This document shows positions 1 to 7,425 of a stretch of 64,000 nucleotides of DNA, one piece after another. The translations under genes and the position numbers were made by a program. Origin of the DNA: Heliopora coerulea (lineage: Eukaryota > Cnidaria > Anthozoa > Scleralcyonacea > Helioporidae); contig JASJOG010000077.1 of assembly GCA_030142905.1 (NCBI GenBank), positions 1,419,001-1,483,000 on the forward strand, given 5' to 3'. The number at the start of each line of letters is the position of its first letter. Position 1 is the first letter of the stretch. The notes under the pieces were generated by a model. It was not told the DNA's origin. It ran no database searches and was given only the letters and a program-made list of their open reading frames with translations.

Positions 1-45
1 AGACGAAGAAAACAGCCAGAAATTATATTCGACAATTTGGAATAA
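1..45 (+). CDS. 3' end of an ORF cut by the window edge
   Basis: The first 14 codons form an open frame rich in Arg, Lys and acidic residues that ends at a TAA at 43-45. It precedes the BRO gene on the same strand, so it may be the tail of another gene of the left virus-like element. Too short to identify. Confidence 0.25.
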   Translation, partial: RRRKQPEIIFDNLE

Positions 46-126
46 CAGACATTTTTATTGCACCCTGTCAATTAGATGGGGTGTAAAGAAATACATGAAA
101 GGACTATCCACGTAAAATATAAATTA

Positions 127-483
127 ATGTATACGGAACATTTAAAAACTGTGACGAACGAGTTTCTCGGGATAACTTTAAATGTTTATACCCATAATGG
201 TGATTTATGGTTCGGAGTGTTTGAGATAGCAACGATTTTGAAGTATAATAACAGGAGAGAAGTTATCAAATACAATATCCCTGACGATGAAAAAATGATA
301 GTTAAGAAGAATATAGTGTTCTCTAATGGTAAGACGATAGAAACACTGGTAATGATGGTCAATGAACCGGGACTATATAGATTGATATTTCTGTCTGATT
401 ATGAACACAGAAAACAGTTCAAGAAATGGTTATACAGAGCTGTTTTACCATCTTTAAGTTGTGAGACTCAAAGGGGGTCCTAA
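127..483 (+). CDS. BRO-N domain protein
   Basis: 118 aa if started at the ATG at 127, which follows an A/T-rich box (AAATATAAATTA); an in-frame ATG at 76 would add 17 unlike residues, so I prefer 127. The body matches the BRO-N family seen in baculovirus, phage and NCLDV genes: a DLWFGVFEIATIL segment near residue 30, VNEPGLYRLIF near residue 78 and a closing FKKWLYRAVLPSLS near residue 100. BRO-N domains bind DNA; the role in viruses is usually regulatory. There is no second domain; the frame stops right after the BRO-N core, so this may be a short stand-alone form or a truncated version of the larger BRO-N/VRR-NUC gene 270 bases downstream. First recognisable gene of the left virus-like element. 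Confidence 0.72.
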   Translation: MYTEHLKTVTNEFLGITLNVYTHNGDLWFGVFEIATILKYNNRREVIKYNIPDDEKMIVKKNIVFSNGKTIETLVMMVNEPGLYRLIFLSDYEHRKQFKKWLYRAVLPSLSCETQRGS

Positions 484-719
484 AATGGGACTCCCTTAAT
501 AAGACTGGTTCATATATCGATATAAGGCAGGTTTTAATAACCCGGTGAATTGCCGGGGTATTCAAAAGTCCATCAAAAAGCATTATCCCAAAACGGGACA
601 GTGGTCAAAACCCTGCTAACTGGTCTTAAGGTCTTCCAAAACCCGTCAAAAAGCACTGTCCCAAAACACACATGTGGTCAACATCATCAGAAAAACATCT
701 CTACATTTTTAAATAAAAA
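484..719 (+). repeat. Intergenic spacer with imperfect direct repeats
   Basis: About 240 bases between the two BRO genes. No convincing gene. Two imperfect copies of a CAAAAAGCAxTxTCCCAAAAC unit followed by GTGGTCAA lie near 570-610 and 645-685. Could be a regulatory spacer of the element or a decayed tandem duplication. Confidence 0.35.
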
Positions 720-739
720 AATATATAAGGGTATATTAC
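720..739 (+). promoter_or_regulatory. TATATA-type upstream motif, BRO/VRR-NUC gene
   Basis: A double TATAT motif (TATATA-AGGG-TATATT) 15-35 bases ahead of the ATG at 755. It resembles the motifs at 1557, 1818, 2411 and 3034, each just upstream of a start codon of this element. Confidence 0.45.
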
Positions 740-754
740 ATAACAGTGTTTAAT

Positions 755-1468
755 ATGTCACTAACATTCAAGCAATTTGAAAACAAAGATTTAAACATAT
801 CCCTTGACGCTTATTTCGATAATAAGCAGAATGTCTGGTTCAAGGGTAAAGAGATAGCCACAATATTGGGTTATAAGGATACTGATCAATCAATTAGAAA
901 AAATGTCGACTCAGAAGACACTAAAAGCTACCCCGTCAAATTTACGGGTCAGGTTATAAATCAACTTTTCATAAATGAAAGTGGCTTATACTCACTAATT
1001 GTCAGATCTAGGTTGGAATCAACAAAAAAGTTAAAAAGATGGGTTACAAAGGACATACTACCATCTTTAAGGAAGTATGGATACTACAGATTGTTTAACA
1101 ATCCTAACACATTAACCTTCAAAATAGAATATGAATATGATCTACATACTAAAGTGGTTCAATTCATTAGGCGATTTTACCCAGAAATATTAATGACTGC
1201 TGGACTTGGAGAAAATCAAGACACAAAAGATAAACGCATCAAATCGTTAAAAAAGGGATACATGAAAGGACAGCCTGATCTAATAATTCAAAATCTTCAT
1301 AAGCATTATAATGGTCCATGCACAGAGTTCAAAACCCCTCAGTACAATGGTGTCATAACAGACCAACAGAAAGAACTAATAGAGAAATATGAAGAAAATG
1401 GCTATAAATGTATATTTTCTAATGACTATGGCCTAATCACAAACGAAATTAAACGACTATATGCATGA
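755..1468 (+). CDS. BRO-N / VRR-NUC fusion nuclease
   Basis: 237 aa from the ATG at 755 (an in-frame ATG at 746 adds three residues). Residues about 1-105 are a BRO-N DNA-binding domain: NVWFKGKEIATILGY near 26 and NESGLYSLI near 74, ending KRWVTKDILPSL. Residues about 120-237 look like a VRR-NUC (PD-(D/E)xK) nuclease: an LHTKVVQFIRRFYP helix, then KGQPDL (Pro174-Asp175), TEFKTP (Glu191, Lys193) and DQQKELIEKY. All expected catalytic positions are present and the frame is intact, making it the best-preserved gene of the left element. BRO-N supplies DNA binding; VRR-NUC suggests cleavage of branched or replicating DNA. Pairing the two fits a replication or recombination nuclease. Domain calls are firm; the function is inferred. 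Confidence 0.75.
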   Translation: MSLTFKQFENKDLNISLDAYFDNKQNVWFKGKEIATILGYKDTDQSIRKNVDSEDTKSYPVKFTGQVINQLFINESGLYSLIVRSRLESTKKLKRWVTKDILPSLRKYGYYRLFNNPNTLTFKIEYEYDLHTKVVQFIRRFYPEILMTAGLGENQDTKDKRIKSLKKGYMKGQPDLIIQNLHKHYNGPCTEFKTPQYNGVITDQQKELIEKYEENGYKCIFSNDYGLITNEIKRLYA

Positions 1469-1556
1469 TATTCGCATCAGATGTAAATACTGTAGACGGA
1501 AATTCATATCCAAGAAGACATTATTTAGACATGTTAAATACTTCCATAGGATCAAA

Positions 1557-1578
1557 TAAAATATATACTATTATATAC
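1557..1578 (+). promoter_or_regulatory. TATATA-CTAT-TATATAC motif
   Basis: Reads ATATATACTATTATATAC and ends a few bases before the ATG at 1582. It is nearly identical to the motif at 1818-1839 ahead of the next gene, differing mainly at one base in the centre. Likely a core promoter of the element. Confidence 0.55.
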
Positions 1579-1581
1579 CAA

Positions 1582-1821
1582 ATGAGTACGACGGTAAATA
1601 AGAAAGAACTGTTGAACGAAGTGTATGATGCTTCTCTGGTAACCGCAGGTGTTGTAGGTTCATCAATGGCATCCAAGAAGCTACTTGGTGAAAAGTTTAC
1701 AGATGCATCCTCTTCAAAGGACACAGCAAAGTTAGCAGTTGGAGTCGCGGCTAGCACAATGCTGGTTAAGTGGGCATAAGATAAGAAGTACTTACCAGTT
1801 GATTCCTTCAATAAGCAGTAA
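1582..1821 (+). pseudogene. Small membrane protein A (homologue of the gene at 55574-55807), nonsense-broken
   Basis: Start ATG at 1582 lies just after the TATATA motif. The product runs MSTTVNKKELLNEVYDASL and then a Gly/Ala-rich hydrophobic stretch and an AKLAVGVAAS segment. It aligns along its length with the 77-aa protein at 55574-55807 of the right element (NRKEVMNELYDSTIIT..., ...KLAAAVGLSSLAVKYA). Homology continues past the TAA at 1777-1779 (DKKYLPVDSF against DKKWIPSDPF) to a second TAA at 1819-1821, so the first stop is probably a nonsense mutation. Function unknown; two hydrophobic segments suggest a membrane protein, perhaps of the virion. Confidence 0.6.
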
Positions 1822-1839
1822 ATATATGCTATTATATAC
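1818..1839 (+). promoter_or_regulatory. TATATG-CTAT-TATATAC motif
   Basis: Reads AAATATATGCTATTATATAC, nine bases before the ATG at 1848. Near-duplicate of the motif at 1557-1578, which supports it as a shared promoter element rather than chance A/T richness. Confidence 0.55.
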
Positions 1840-1847
1840 AGATAATA

Positions 1848-2402
1848 ATGGTCAGTATTATAGGAGGTATGTTACAAACAGCATTTGCTGGTCTTGCATT
1901 TGCTGGAAGTGGTTATCTCTTTAAGATGTTTGATAAAAATGGTTATGAAGCCGAAATGAAAAGACATAATAAAGCGCTAGAGGAATTAGCTGCATCCAAA
2001 GAAAAGTTCTATGAAAATGAAGTCAAGCAACGTGATAGAATCCAACAGTTAAGGCAAGAATTATCAGATGCTAATGAAGACCTTGAGAGGACAAACAAAG
2101 CACTCGACATTCTCATAGGGGGTAGATGAACGATCTTCAAGTTCGATACTCAGAAAATGATTTCTGAGCCCCAGACGGCGATCGAACCCGCAACCTTCTG
2201 ATGACCGGTGAGACGCTCTTTCTCAAACATTAAAGTGAATCTCATGCGGGTCCAAACAATACAATATAATGGAAAAACATTCAACAGAGAACCGCAATTA
2301 AGTGATTTTTACCAACCAAGCAAAGAAATGAAAGAATATCAGTATATCACTATTGGTTCTATTGGTATTGGAACGGGATATATATTGAGCAGATATGTTT
2401 AA
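1848..2402 (+). pseudogene. Small membrane/coiled-coil protein B (homologue of the gene at 55120-55551), split by a SINE
   Basis: The ATG at 1848 opens a frame with an N-terminal hydrophobic segment (TAFAGLAFAGSGYLF) and a long charged helix (GYEAEMKRHNKALEELAAS, then RQELSDANEDLERTNK). This aligns with the 143-aa protein at 55120-55551 (GYEKEIKRHNEAMEKLSEA, RQQLSDANADINETN). The frame is interrupted at 2121 by a SINE and resumes after about 2240 with REPQLSDFYQPSKEMKEYQ and a C-terminal membrane helix, matching REPPKLKDYYEPSDEMKEYQ of the right element. The gene is therefore one ancestral ORF, broken after integration. Function unknown; N- and C-terminal membrane helices around a coiled coil suggest an envelope or virion membrane protein. 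Confidence 0.62.
2121..2239 (-). mobile_element. tRNA-derived SINE inside viral gene B
   Basis: Minus-strand SINE. Read on the minus strand it has an AGAGCGTC A-box-like part, a GGGTTCGAT B-box and a 3' tail with CAGAAATCATTTTCTGAG and GATCGTTCATCTACC. The same sequence occurs at 32170-32293 and as a palindrome at 32849-33050. A candidate target duplication of about 11 bp (TCTCATAGGGG at 2111, TCTCATGCGGG at 2240) flanks it. It separates two halves of an ORF that is continuous in the related element at 55 kb. Confidence 0.65.
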
Positions 2403-2410
2403 AATGTGAT

Positions 2411-2426
2411 GTATATTGCTATACAA
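2411..2426 (+). promoter_or_regulatory. GTATATTGCTATAC motif
   Basis: Six bases upstream of the ATG at 2432; same half-site layout (TATAT, short spacer, TATAC) as the motifs at 1557 and 1818. Confidence 0.4.
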
Positions 2427-2431
2427 AACTG

Positions 2432-2972
2432 ATGGATGCATTAGAAGCTCTGTGTCATGGGTTTAAATTCGAAGAAATAATTGAAAATATAGATGATTTA
2501 CCAGCTCTTTATAATAATGGAGAAAATGGTAAAAAGGGTGAATATGGTAAATATGGTGAAAACTATTGCAGCAAATGTGAAATAGAGTTGAAGATAATAG
2601 ATGGTATTTATATATGCGATGTATGTGGCACAGTTGGTGATAGTGTGATGGTCAGTGAATGGATCGAAAACATATGGTTGCATAGAAATAAGTCTATATA
2701 TCAGAAGTCGAAATATAAGAAGCAGGTTGGAGAAATACGTTCATCACAGCCATCTTCGTTATGTTTTTGAAGACTCTCTTAAAGTTGTTGATATAATGAC
2801 AAAACACGGATTGATAAAGAGAAACATATCCAGATATGACTACTACATAATAAGACTTTCCAGTCGCATCAATGCATTATTAATAAAGAAACCAAAAGAC
2901 CTGGTACACAGTAAAACCAGAAAAATATTCAATGACAGACTTTTGGGTAGAGTTTACCCGCTTTTAGGGTAG
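2432..2972 (+). pseudogene. Zinc-ribbon protein (TFIIB/VLTF3-like), frameshifted
   Basis: The first 2432-2770 frame contains a four-cysteine ribbon, YCSKCEIELK...YICDVCGTVGDS (CxxC-x13-CxxC), as in TFIIB-like and poxvirus/NCLDV VLTF3-like late transcription factors. Near 2700 the meaningful frame changes to the 2655-2972 frame, which carries a helical C-terminal part (LRYVFEDSLKVVDIMTKHG, RYDYYIIRLSSRINALL). The overlap and the loss of sense after SIYQKSKYKKQ indicate a frameshift at about 2690-2740. The ribbon is a firm call; assigning it to late transcription is an inference from gene context. Confidence 0.5.
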
Positions 2973-3033
2973 GATAAAAACTGCAAATGCAAGTACTATT
3001 TGAGATGGAAAAAATCACTTAAAAAATGATTTT

Positions 3034-3052
3034 ATGTATATATGGTATATAG
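3034..3052 (+). promoter_or_regulatory. TATATA-TGG-TATATA motif
   Basis: Reads TGTATATATGGTATATAG and ends four bases before the ATG at 3056. Fifth member of the motif set of the left element. Confidence 0.45.
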
Positions 3053-3055
3053 AAA

Positions 3056-3181
3056 ATGCCTGATCATTTCATCAAGTTTCATGACTCCTCTCATCCACAT
3101 GCAGAAAAACTGGATGTATTGTATGAAAGAGTGGAGAAAGCACAAGAAGCTATCAAAAGTTTTCATGTTCTCCGTGAATAG
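3056..3181 (+). CDS. Small hypothetical protein, 41 aa
   Basis: Short ORF starting directly after a TATATA motif and ending at a TAG at 3179-3181. Charged and helical in character (HAEKLDVLYERVEKAQEAIK). No family recognised. The well-placed promoter motif is the main reason to list it; it may also be the start of a longer gene that has been truncated. Confidence 0.35.
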   Translation: MPDHFIKFHDSSHPHAEKLDVLYERVEKAQEAIKSFHVLRE

Positions 3182-3199
3182 ATTCTTCTAGATGATGAC

Positions 3200-3539
3200 C
3201 ATGAACAAGATCGTGATATGCATAGATAATATGAAGGACCGTAAAATGTTTAACTCGCAACAGTTTACTGTCAAAAGCATAAGCAAAATGGTGTCACGAT
3301 AAAAGAAAATGACGAAAAATTCTCTTTGGATGACTTCAAAAAGAACTTTAACGTAGCATTCTGCATTACAGTATACAAATACCAGGGTGCAGAGATAGAC
3401 CAGCACTATAATATCTTTGATACTGAAGCCATAAATAAAAAACCAAATATATACAGCGTTAAGTAGGACAACTAAATTCAAATACATTCATGCAGAAAAC
3501 TTAAAAACAAAATACTCAAACATGAGGTCAAATCTATAG
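3200..3539 (+). pseudogene. SF1 helicase C-terminal fragment, frameshifted
   Basis: Several frames together show the end of a viral superfamily 1 (Pif1/UvrD-type) helicase. MKDRKMFNSQQFTV lies near 3230; NFNVAFCITVYKYQGAEID near 3345-3400 matches the motif with VxKxQGxxID; and the final part, in another frame near 3455-3500, reads LSRTTKFKYIH, the motif VI region, ending at a TAG at 3537-3539. At least two frameshifts separate the pieces, and the ATPase motifs are absent from the window. Replicative helicase remnant of the left element. Confidence 0.55.
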
Positions 3540-4015
3540 GTCACATAGAATATCAAAATGGAAAAATCTATAAAATAGAATTCGACGATGGAAGCATATA
3601 TATCGGCTCAACGATAAAGAGCCTAGAAAACAGACTAAAAGAAGACCAATCAGACATGAAGAGCGTAGTATACAAAAATAAAGACAAAAACCCTAAAATA
3701 TCACTAGTTATAGATTGTCCATGCGAAAATAAACATAAGTTAGAAAAAATAGAAAAGAAACATATAAATGAACACGCAAAAAAATACGGAAATAAAATAT
3801 CGAACAAACGAGGCAATGACGAGATCAAAGAAAAACCAGAAATCAAACACAGTTTTAAAATAGAAAAAGAGTCAGATCTGTTAAATAGAATAGAAAAAAT
3901 GGTAACCATAAAGGACAACAAAATGAACAAAAATCTAGAAATAGTATATCGTGACGGAGGTAAAAAAAGTAAAGGTCTCAAAGATGAAAATCAAGGCCTA
4001 GCAAAAAATTCTTAA
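3540..4015 (+). pseudogene. GIY-YIG endonuclease gene, left copy
   Basis: The frame that runs from before 3540 to a TAA at 4013-4015 contains GKIYKIEFDDGSIYIGST, the two catalytic strands of the GIY-YIG nuclease fold, followed by KSLENRLKE and a CPCENKHKLEKIEKKHINEH helix with the expected Glu. The C-terminal part is Lys-rich. No in-frame ATG exists before the catalytic strands (the first one is at 3656, after them), so a start codon may be lost or the gene may have been entered from the helicase frame. A near-identical inverted copy lies at 6950-7425. Such nucleases are common in large viruses as homing or repair-type enzymes. Confidence 0.55.
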
Positions 4016-4055
4016 GACAGGCATATTTGTGTCAAAAGGTTTATTAAGATCTAAC

Positions 4056-4085
4056 GTTTCGTTGCTTAAGACGCAACATCATCAG
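4056..4085 (-). ncRNA. Hammerhead-ribozyme-like core (minus strand)
   Basis: On the minus strand: CTGATGA, a stem of GTTGC/GCAAC closing a GTCTTAA loop, then GAAAC. This is the conserved type found in the terminal repeats of Penelope-like elements. It lies in the inverted-repeat arm next to the Penelope 3' region; the mirror copy is at 6880-6909. Stems I and III look short, as usual for these minimal hammerheads; activity is not shown. Confidence 0.55.
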
Positions 4086-4110
4086 AGAATGAGAAAAAGA
4101 CGATGAGACA

Positions 4111-4377
4111 GGTGACCGGACATTTTGCCGAAAGACACTTTGCCGAAAGACATTTGGCCGAAAGACACTTTGCCGAACGGATATTTTGCCGACGGACATT
4201 TTGCCGATCGGACATTTTCTCGAACGGACAATTTGACGAACGGACTTTTTACAGAAAAGACATTTTGCCGAACAGACCGTCTGCCGAAAAAAGCGATATT
4301 TTGTGAATTTTTATATTCTTTGAGTTTGACATGCACATACCAAAAATTTTCATATTAGAATTATTTCATTCATAAAC
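4111..4377 (+). repeat. Left MULE terminal inverted repeat with tandem units
   Basis: Contains repeated GCCGAAAGACACTTT / GCCGAACGGACATTT units, then an A/T-rich inner part ending near ATTATTTCATTCATAA. Pairs with 4908-5187. Confidence 0.8.
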
Positions 4378-4468
4378 GTAAAGGTTTACTTTACACAATT
4401 TTCTATTAATGTCAAGCATATACATGTACAAATTTTATGAAAAGCATCCCTAGTTTAAAACATTGTTT

Positions 4469-4897
4469 CTACAGATTATGAGCAATAGCCCGTAAGTACA
4501 TTATCGTGTTCTCGTCAGTGTCAATTTTACTAACAATATCCTTCAATCTTAAATTCACTAACTCATACTTCTTTTTTGGTGGAGGCTGAGGAATGCGGGC
4601 AAGTACTTGCTCCAGAAGAAGTTCGTTGCTGGCTTGTTCCTTGATTAGCTTGGCAGACAATCGACGGATCGTAGGGTGGGTGATGGAAACTCGAAGATCA
4701 AACGAGTGATGCCATCCTTCGATGGAATTGTTTGTTCGCGGAAGATCTTGCTCAACGCGACCGTGAACATTCCACAGAGAGATGGCAAATAAAGGACGAT
4801 GTCGACGGCCACGTTGAACCACACCAATCCAAGTGGCTTCAAAATAGGTCAGAAAGTCGGAGAGAACTTCATCTGTATCGTCATCAAGCGCTGCCAT
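4469..4897 (-). pseudogene. MULE transposase C-terminal fragment
   Basis: 142-aa frame resembling the region after the catalytic core of animal MULE transposases: FLTYFEATWIG, then RPLFAISLWNVHGRV and DLPRTNNSIEGWHHSF, a conserved block in this family. The DDE core and zinc fingers are missing, so the element cannot transpose by itself. Its sole coding piece sits between the two long TIRs, in the minus direction. Confidence 0.7.
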
Positions 4898-4907
4898 TAA
4901 TTCTTCT

Positions 4908-5187
4908 TTATGAATGAAATAATTCTAACATGAAAATTTTTGGTATGTGCATGTCAAACTCAAAGAATATAAAAATTCACAAAATATCGCTTTTTTCGGC
5001 AGACGGTCTGTTCGGCAAAATGTCTTTTCTGTAAAAAGTCCGTTCGTCAAATTGTCCGTTCGAGAAAATGTCCGATCGGCAAAATGTCCGTCGGCAAAAT
5101 ATCCGTTCGGCAAAGTGTCTTTCGGCCAAATGTCTTTCGGCAAAGTGTCTTTCGGCAATGTGTCTTTCGGCAAAATGTCCGGGAACC
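4908..5187 (+). repeat. Right MULE terminal inverted repeat
   Basis: Reverse complement of 4111-4377, with an additional tandem unit near 5140-5160 (CAATGTGTCTTTCGG). Followed directly by the second target copy at 5188-5196. Confidence 0.8.
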
Positions 5188-5297
5188 GATGAGACAATCA
5201 CTAAAATATTATTACAAAGCTAATTAGCATAAATTTGGCGTTTGAGAGGATATAGGAAGTGATGAGATGTCAGAGGTGGCGAAGAGGGTAAAGGCAA

Positions 5298-6652
5298 TCA
5301 GAATAAGGAAAGACGAATTGAGCTTGATTGTGAGTTGAGGGTAGGATTGAGTTTGTGAATGAGTAAGCTTTCTCTGATGAGGAGTTCATGAGTGATAGAT
5401 GAAAAGGAGTGAGAGAGGATGGTGAAATCATCTGATGTAGTGGGATGGCCAGTGTCGTGGTAATGTGATAGAATGTTTGTTGTGGAGGGGTTAGCACGCT
5501 CTTTGCCAGTAAGGGCTGAGATACCCAAGTGATCAGCAATCCGTGTGTGGAGAAGTCGGCTTGTTTGGCCTACATACGACGCATTACAGCATCGACACTT
5601 AAAAAGATACACAACACGAGATTTTAGACCATTGGGCATCCTGTCCTTAAAAGAAAAGAAGTGTGCTAGGCGGAGCGACGGACGGAAAACAAAACGAATA
5701 GAAATATGAGGGAAGGCCTGTGAGCAAAGCTTACGGATTTGTGTTCGAATCTGGAGGCTGTGTTGTCCAGTGAAGGGAAGGTAGAAGTATATGATCTTTT
5801 TAGGTGCAAGGGAAACTTTGGGTACGGGCGAAAATTTGTTGTCTAAAAAACGGCGAATACAATTGTCTAGAAAATTTCGGGGGTAGCCGTTGAGAGAAAA
5901 TAGTTTCTTAAAATTATCAAGTTCCGAGTGAAAAGTAATGTAGGTCGAACAAATGTTAAAAAATAGCGATTTAAAAGAGACATAACTAGACCTTTTTTGT
6001 AGGTAAACGGAATAAAGCTATCAAAATTTGTATAAAGGCCGGTAAAGGTAGATTTGTGAAAGACGGAGGTGGTGAAAGAGCCATTGTCTTGTGTGATTTT
6101 AACATCAAGAAATGATAATGACTTGTTAACTTCATTTTCAACAGTAAAAACAATATTAGGGTGTTGACGGTTTAAAAAGTTAAGAAAAGCGTTTATGTGG
6201 TTATTGGAACGAAACAGTAAGAAGCAGTCGTCAACATATCTACGATACAGGATAGGTTTAAAGTCAGACGGACAGAGTTCAAGCCAATTTTGTTCATGCC
6301 ATGAGAGAAAAATATCCGCAAAAAGCGGTCCCAAGGGAGACCACATGGCTACACCATCTATTTGTTCGTAGAGAACACCGTTAAATAAAAAATGACAATT
6401 TTTAACAGATAATTGTAAAAGTTTTGTAAAATCATCGCTATTGAAACCATGAAAATGTGTGGAGTTGGAGAATAATTTGGTAACAATGATGTCAATAGTT
6501 TCATCCAAAGGGATGTTGGCAAAAAGGTACTTGATATCAAAGCTTGCCATGATTAAATTATCAGAGTTAAAGTTGGAAGAAAGTAAATCATTGACGAAAG
6601 AAAAGGAGTCGCTAACCAAATAATTATCTGAAGAGAACGCACTCCTCTTCAT
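5298..6652 (-). pseudogene. Penelope-like element ORF: reverse transcriptase + GIY-YIG endonuclease
   Basis: Minus-strand frame 6652-5867 carries RT motifs: ASFDIKYLFANIPLDETI (first catalytic Asp), a GVAMWSPLGPLFADIFLS block and RRYVDDCFLLF (YVDD catalytic pair), then FTVENEVNKSLSFLDVKI. After a frameshift near 5960, the frame that contains 5639-5298 carries YLFKCRCCNASYVGQTSR, the GIY-YIG nuclease strands, and a Leu-rich end with RESLLIHKLNP. RT joined to C-terminal GIY-YIG is diagnostic of Penelope-like elements. The N-terminal part of the RT is missing: the coding region stops at about 6640, where it meets an inverted copy of its own 3' end. Inactive copy, 5'-truncated and frameshifted. 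Confidence 0.85.
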
Positions 6653-6879
6653 CTATCACTCATGAACTCCTCATCAGAGAAAGCTTACTCATTCACAAAC
6701 TCAATCCTACCCTCAACTCACAATCAAGCTCAATTCCTCTTTCCTTATTCTGATTGCCTTTACCCTCTTCGCCACCTCTGACATCTCATCATTTCCTATT
6801 TCCTCTCAAACGCCAAATTTATGCTAATTAGCTTTGTAATAATATTTTAGTGATTGTCTCATCGTCTTTTTCTCATTCT

Positions 6880-6909
6880 CTGATGATGTTGCGTCTTAAG
6901 CAACGAAAC
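6880..6909 (+). ncRNA. Hammerhead-ribozyme-like core (plus strand)
   Basis: CTGATGA at 6880-6886, stem GTTGC / GCAAC, then GAAAC at 6905-6909. Same element as the minus-strand copy at 4056-4085. Lies in the terminal repeat of the Penelope element. Confidence 0.55.
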
Positions 6910-6949
6910 GTTAGATCTTAATAAACCTTTTGACACAAATATGCCTGTC

Positions 6950-7425
6950 TTAAGAATTTTTTGCTAGGCCTTGATTTTCATCTTTGAGACCTTTACTTTT
7001 TTTACCTCCGTCACGATATACTATTTCTAGTTTTTTGTTCATTTTGTTGTCCTTTATGGTTACCATTTTTTCTATTCTATTTAACAGATCTGACTCTTTT
7101 TCTATTTTAAAACTGTATTTGATTTCTGGTTTTTCTTTGATCTCGTCATTGCCTCGTTTGTTCAATATTTTATTTCCGTATTTTTTTGCGTGTTCATTTA
7201 TATGTTTCTTTTCTATTTTTTCTAACTTATGTTTATTTTCGCATGGACAATCTATAACTAGTGATATTTTAGGGTTTTTGTCTTTATTTTTGTATACTAT
7301 GCTCTTCATGTCTGATTGGTCTTCTTTTAGTCTGTTTTCTAGGCTCTTTATCGTTGAGCCGATATATATGCTTCCATCGTCGAATTCTATTTTATAGATT
7401 TTTCCATTTTGATATTCTATGTGAC
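6950..7425 (-). pseudogene. GIY-YIG endonuclease gene, inverted copy
   Basis: Mirror copy of 3540-4015, with a few substitutions (for example NKISNKRG against NKILNKRG). The absence of an in-frame start before the catalytic strands is shared, so that state predates the duplication. The truncated helicase motif VI tail continues upstream to about 7510. Confidence 0.55.

Larger units (their letters stand above)
4111..5187 (-). mobile_element. Non-autonomous MULE (Mutator-like) DNA transposon
   Basis: 1077 bp element with long TIRs (about 4111-4377 and 4908-5187) and a perfect 9-bp target duplication GATGAGACA at 4102-4110 and 5188-5196. The ends read GGTGACCGGACATTTTGCCG and, reverse-complemented, GGTTCCCGGACATTTTGCCG. 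TIRs are built from tandem copies of a GCCGAAAGACA-type unit; the right TIR has one extra unit. Inside is only the C-terminal part of a transposase. The uninterrupted target is seen in the mirror arm near 6850-6862, which proves insertion into the Penelope 3' region. A 9-bp duplication with long TIRs is the MULE hallmark. Confidence 0.85.
3460..5411 (+). repeat. Left arm of a large inverted duplication (interrupted by a MULE)
   Basis: Bases 3460-4110 plus 5197-5411, once the MULE at 4111-5187 and one target copy are removed, form about 0.87 kb that is the reverse complement of 6637-7510. The arm holds the GIY-YIG gene, a hammerhead-like core and the 3' end of the Penelope ORF. Copies differ by only a few bases where I compared them. 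Confidence 0.75.

Noticed and set aside
3568..3981. Minus-strand 137-aa frame over the GIY-YIG gene (and its mirror at 6984-7397)
   Set aside because: It is the antisense shadow of the Lys-rich GIY-YIG frame; the hydrophobic composition follows from that.
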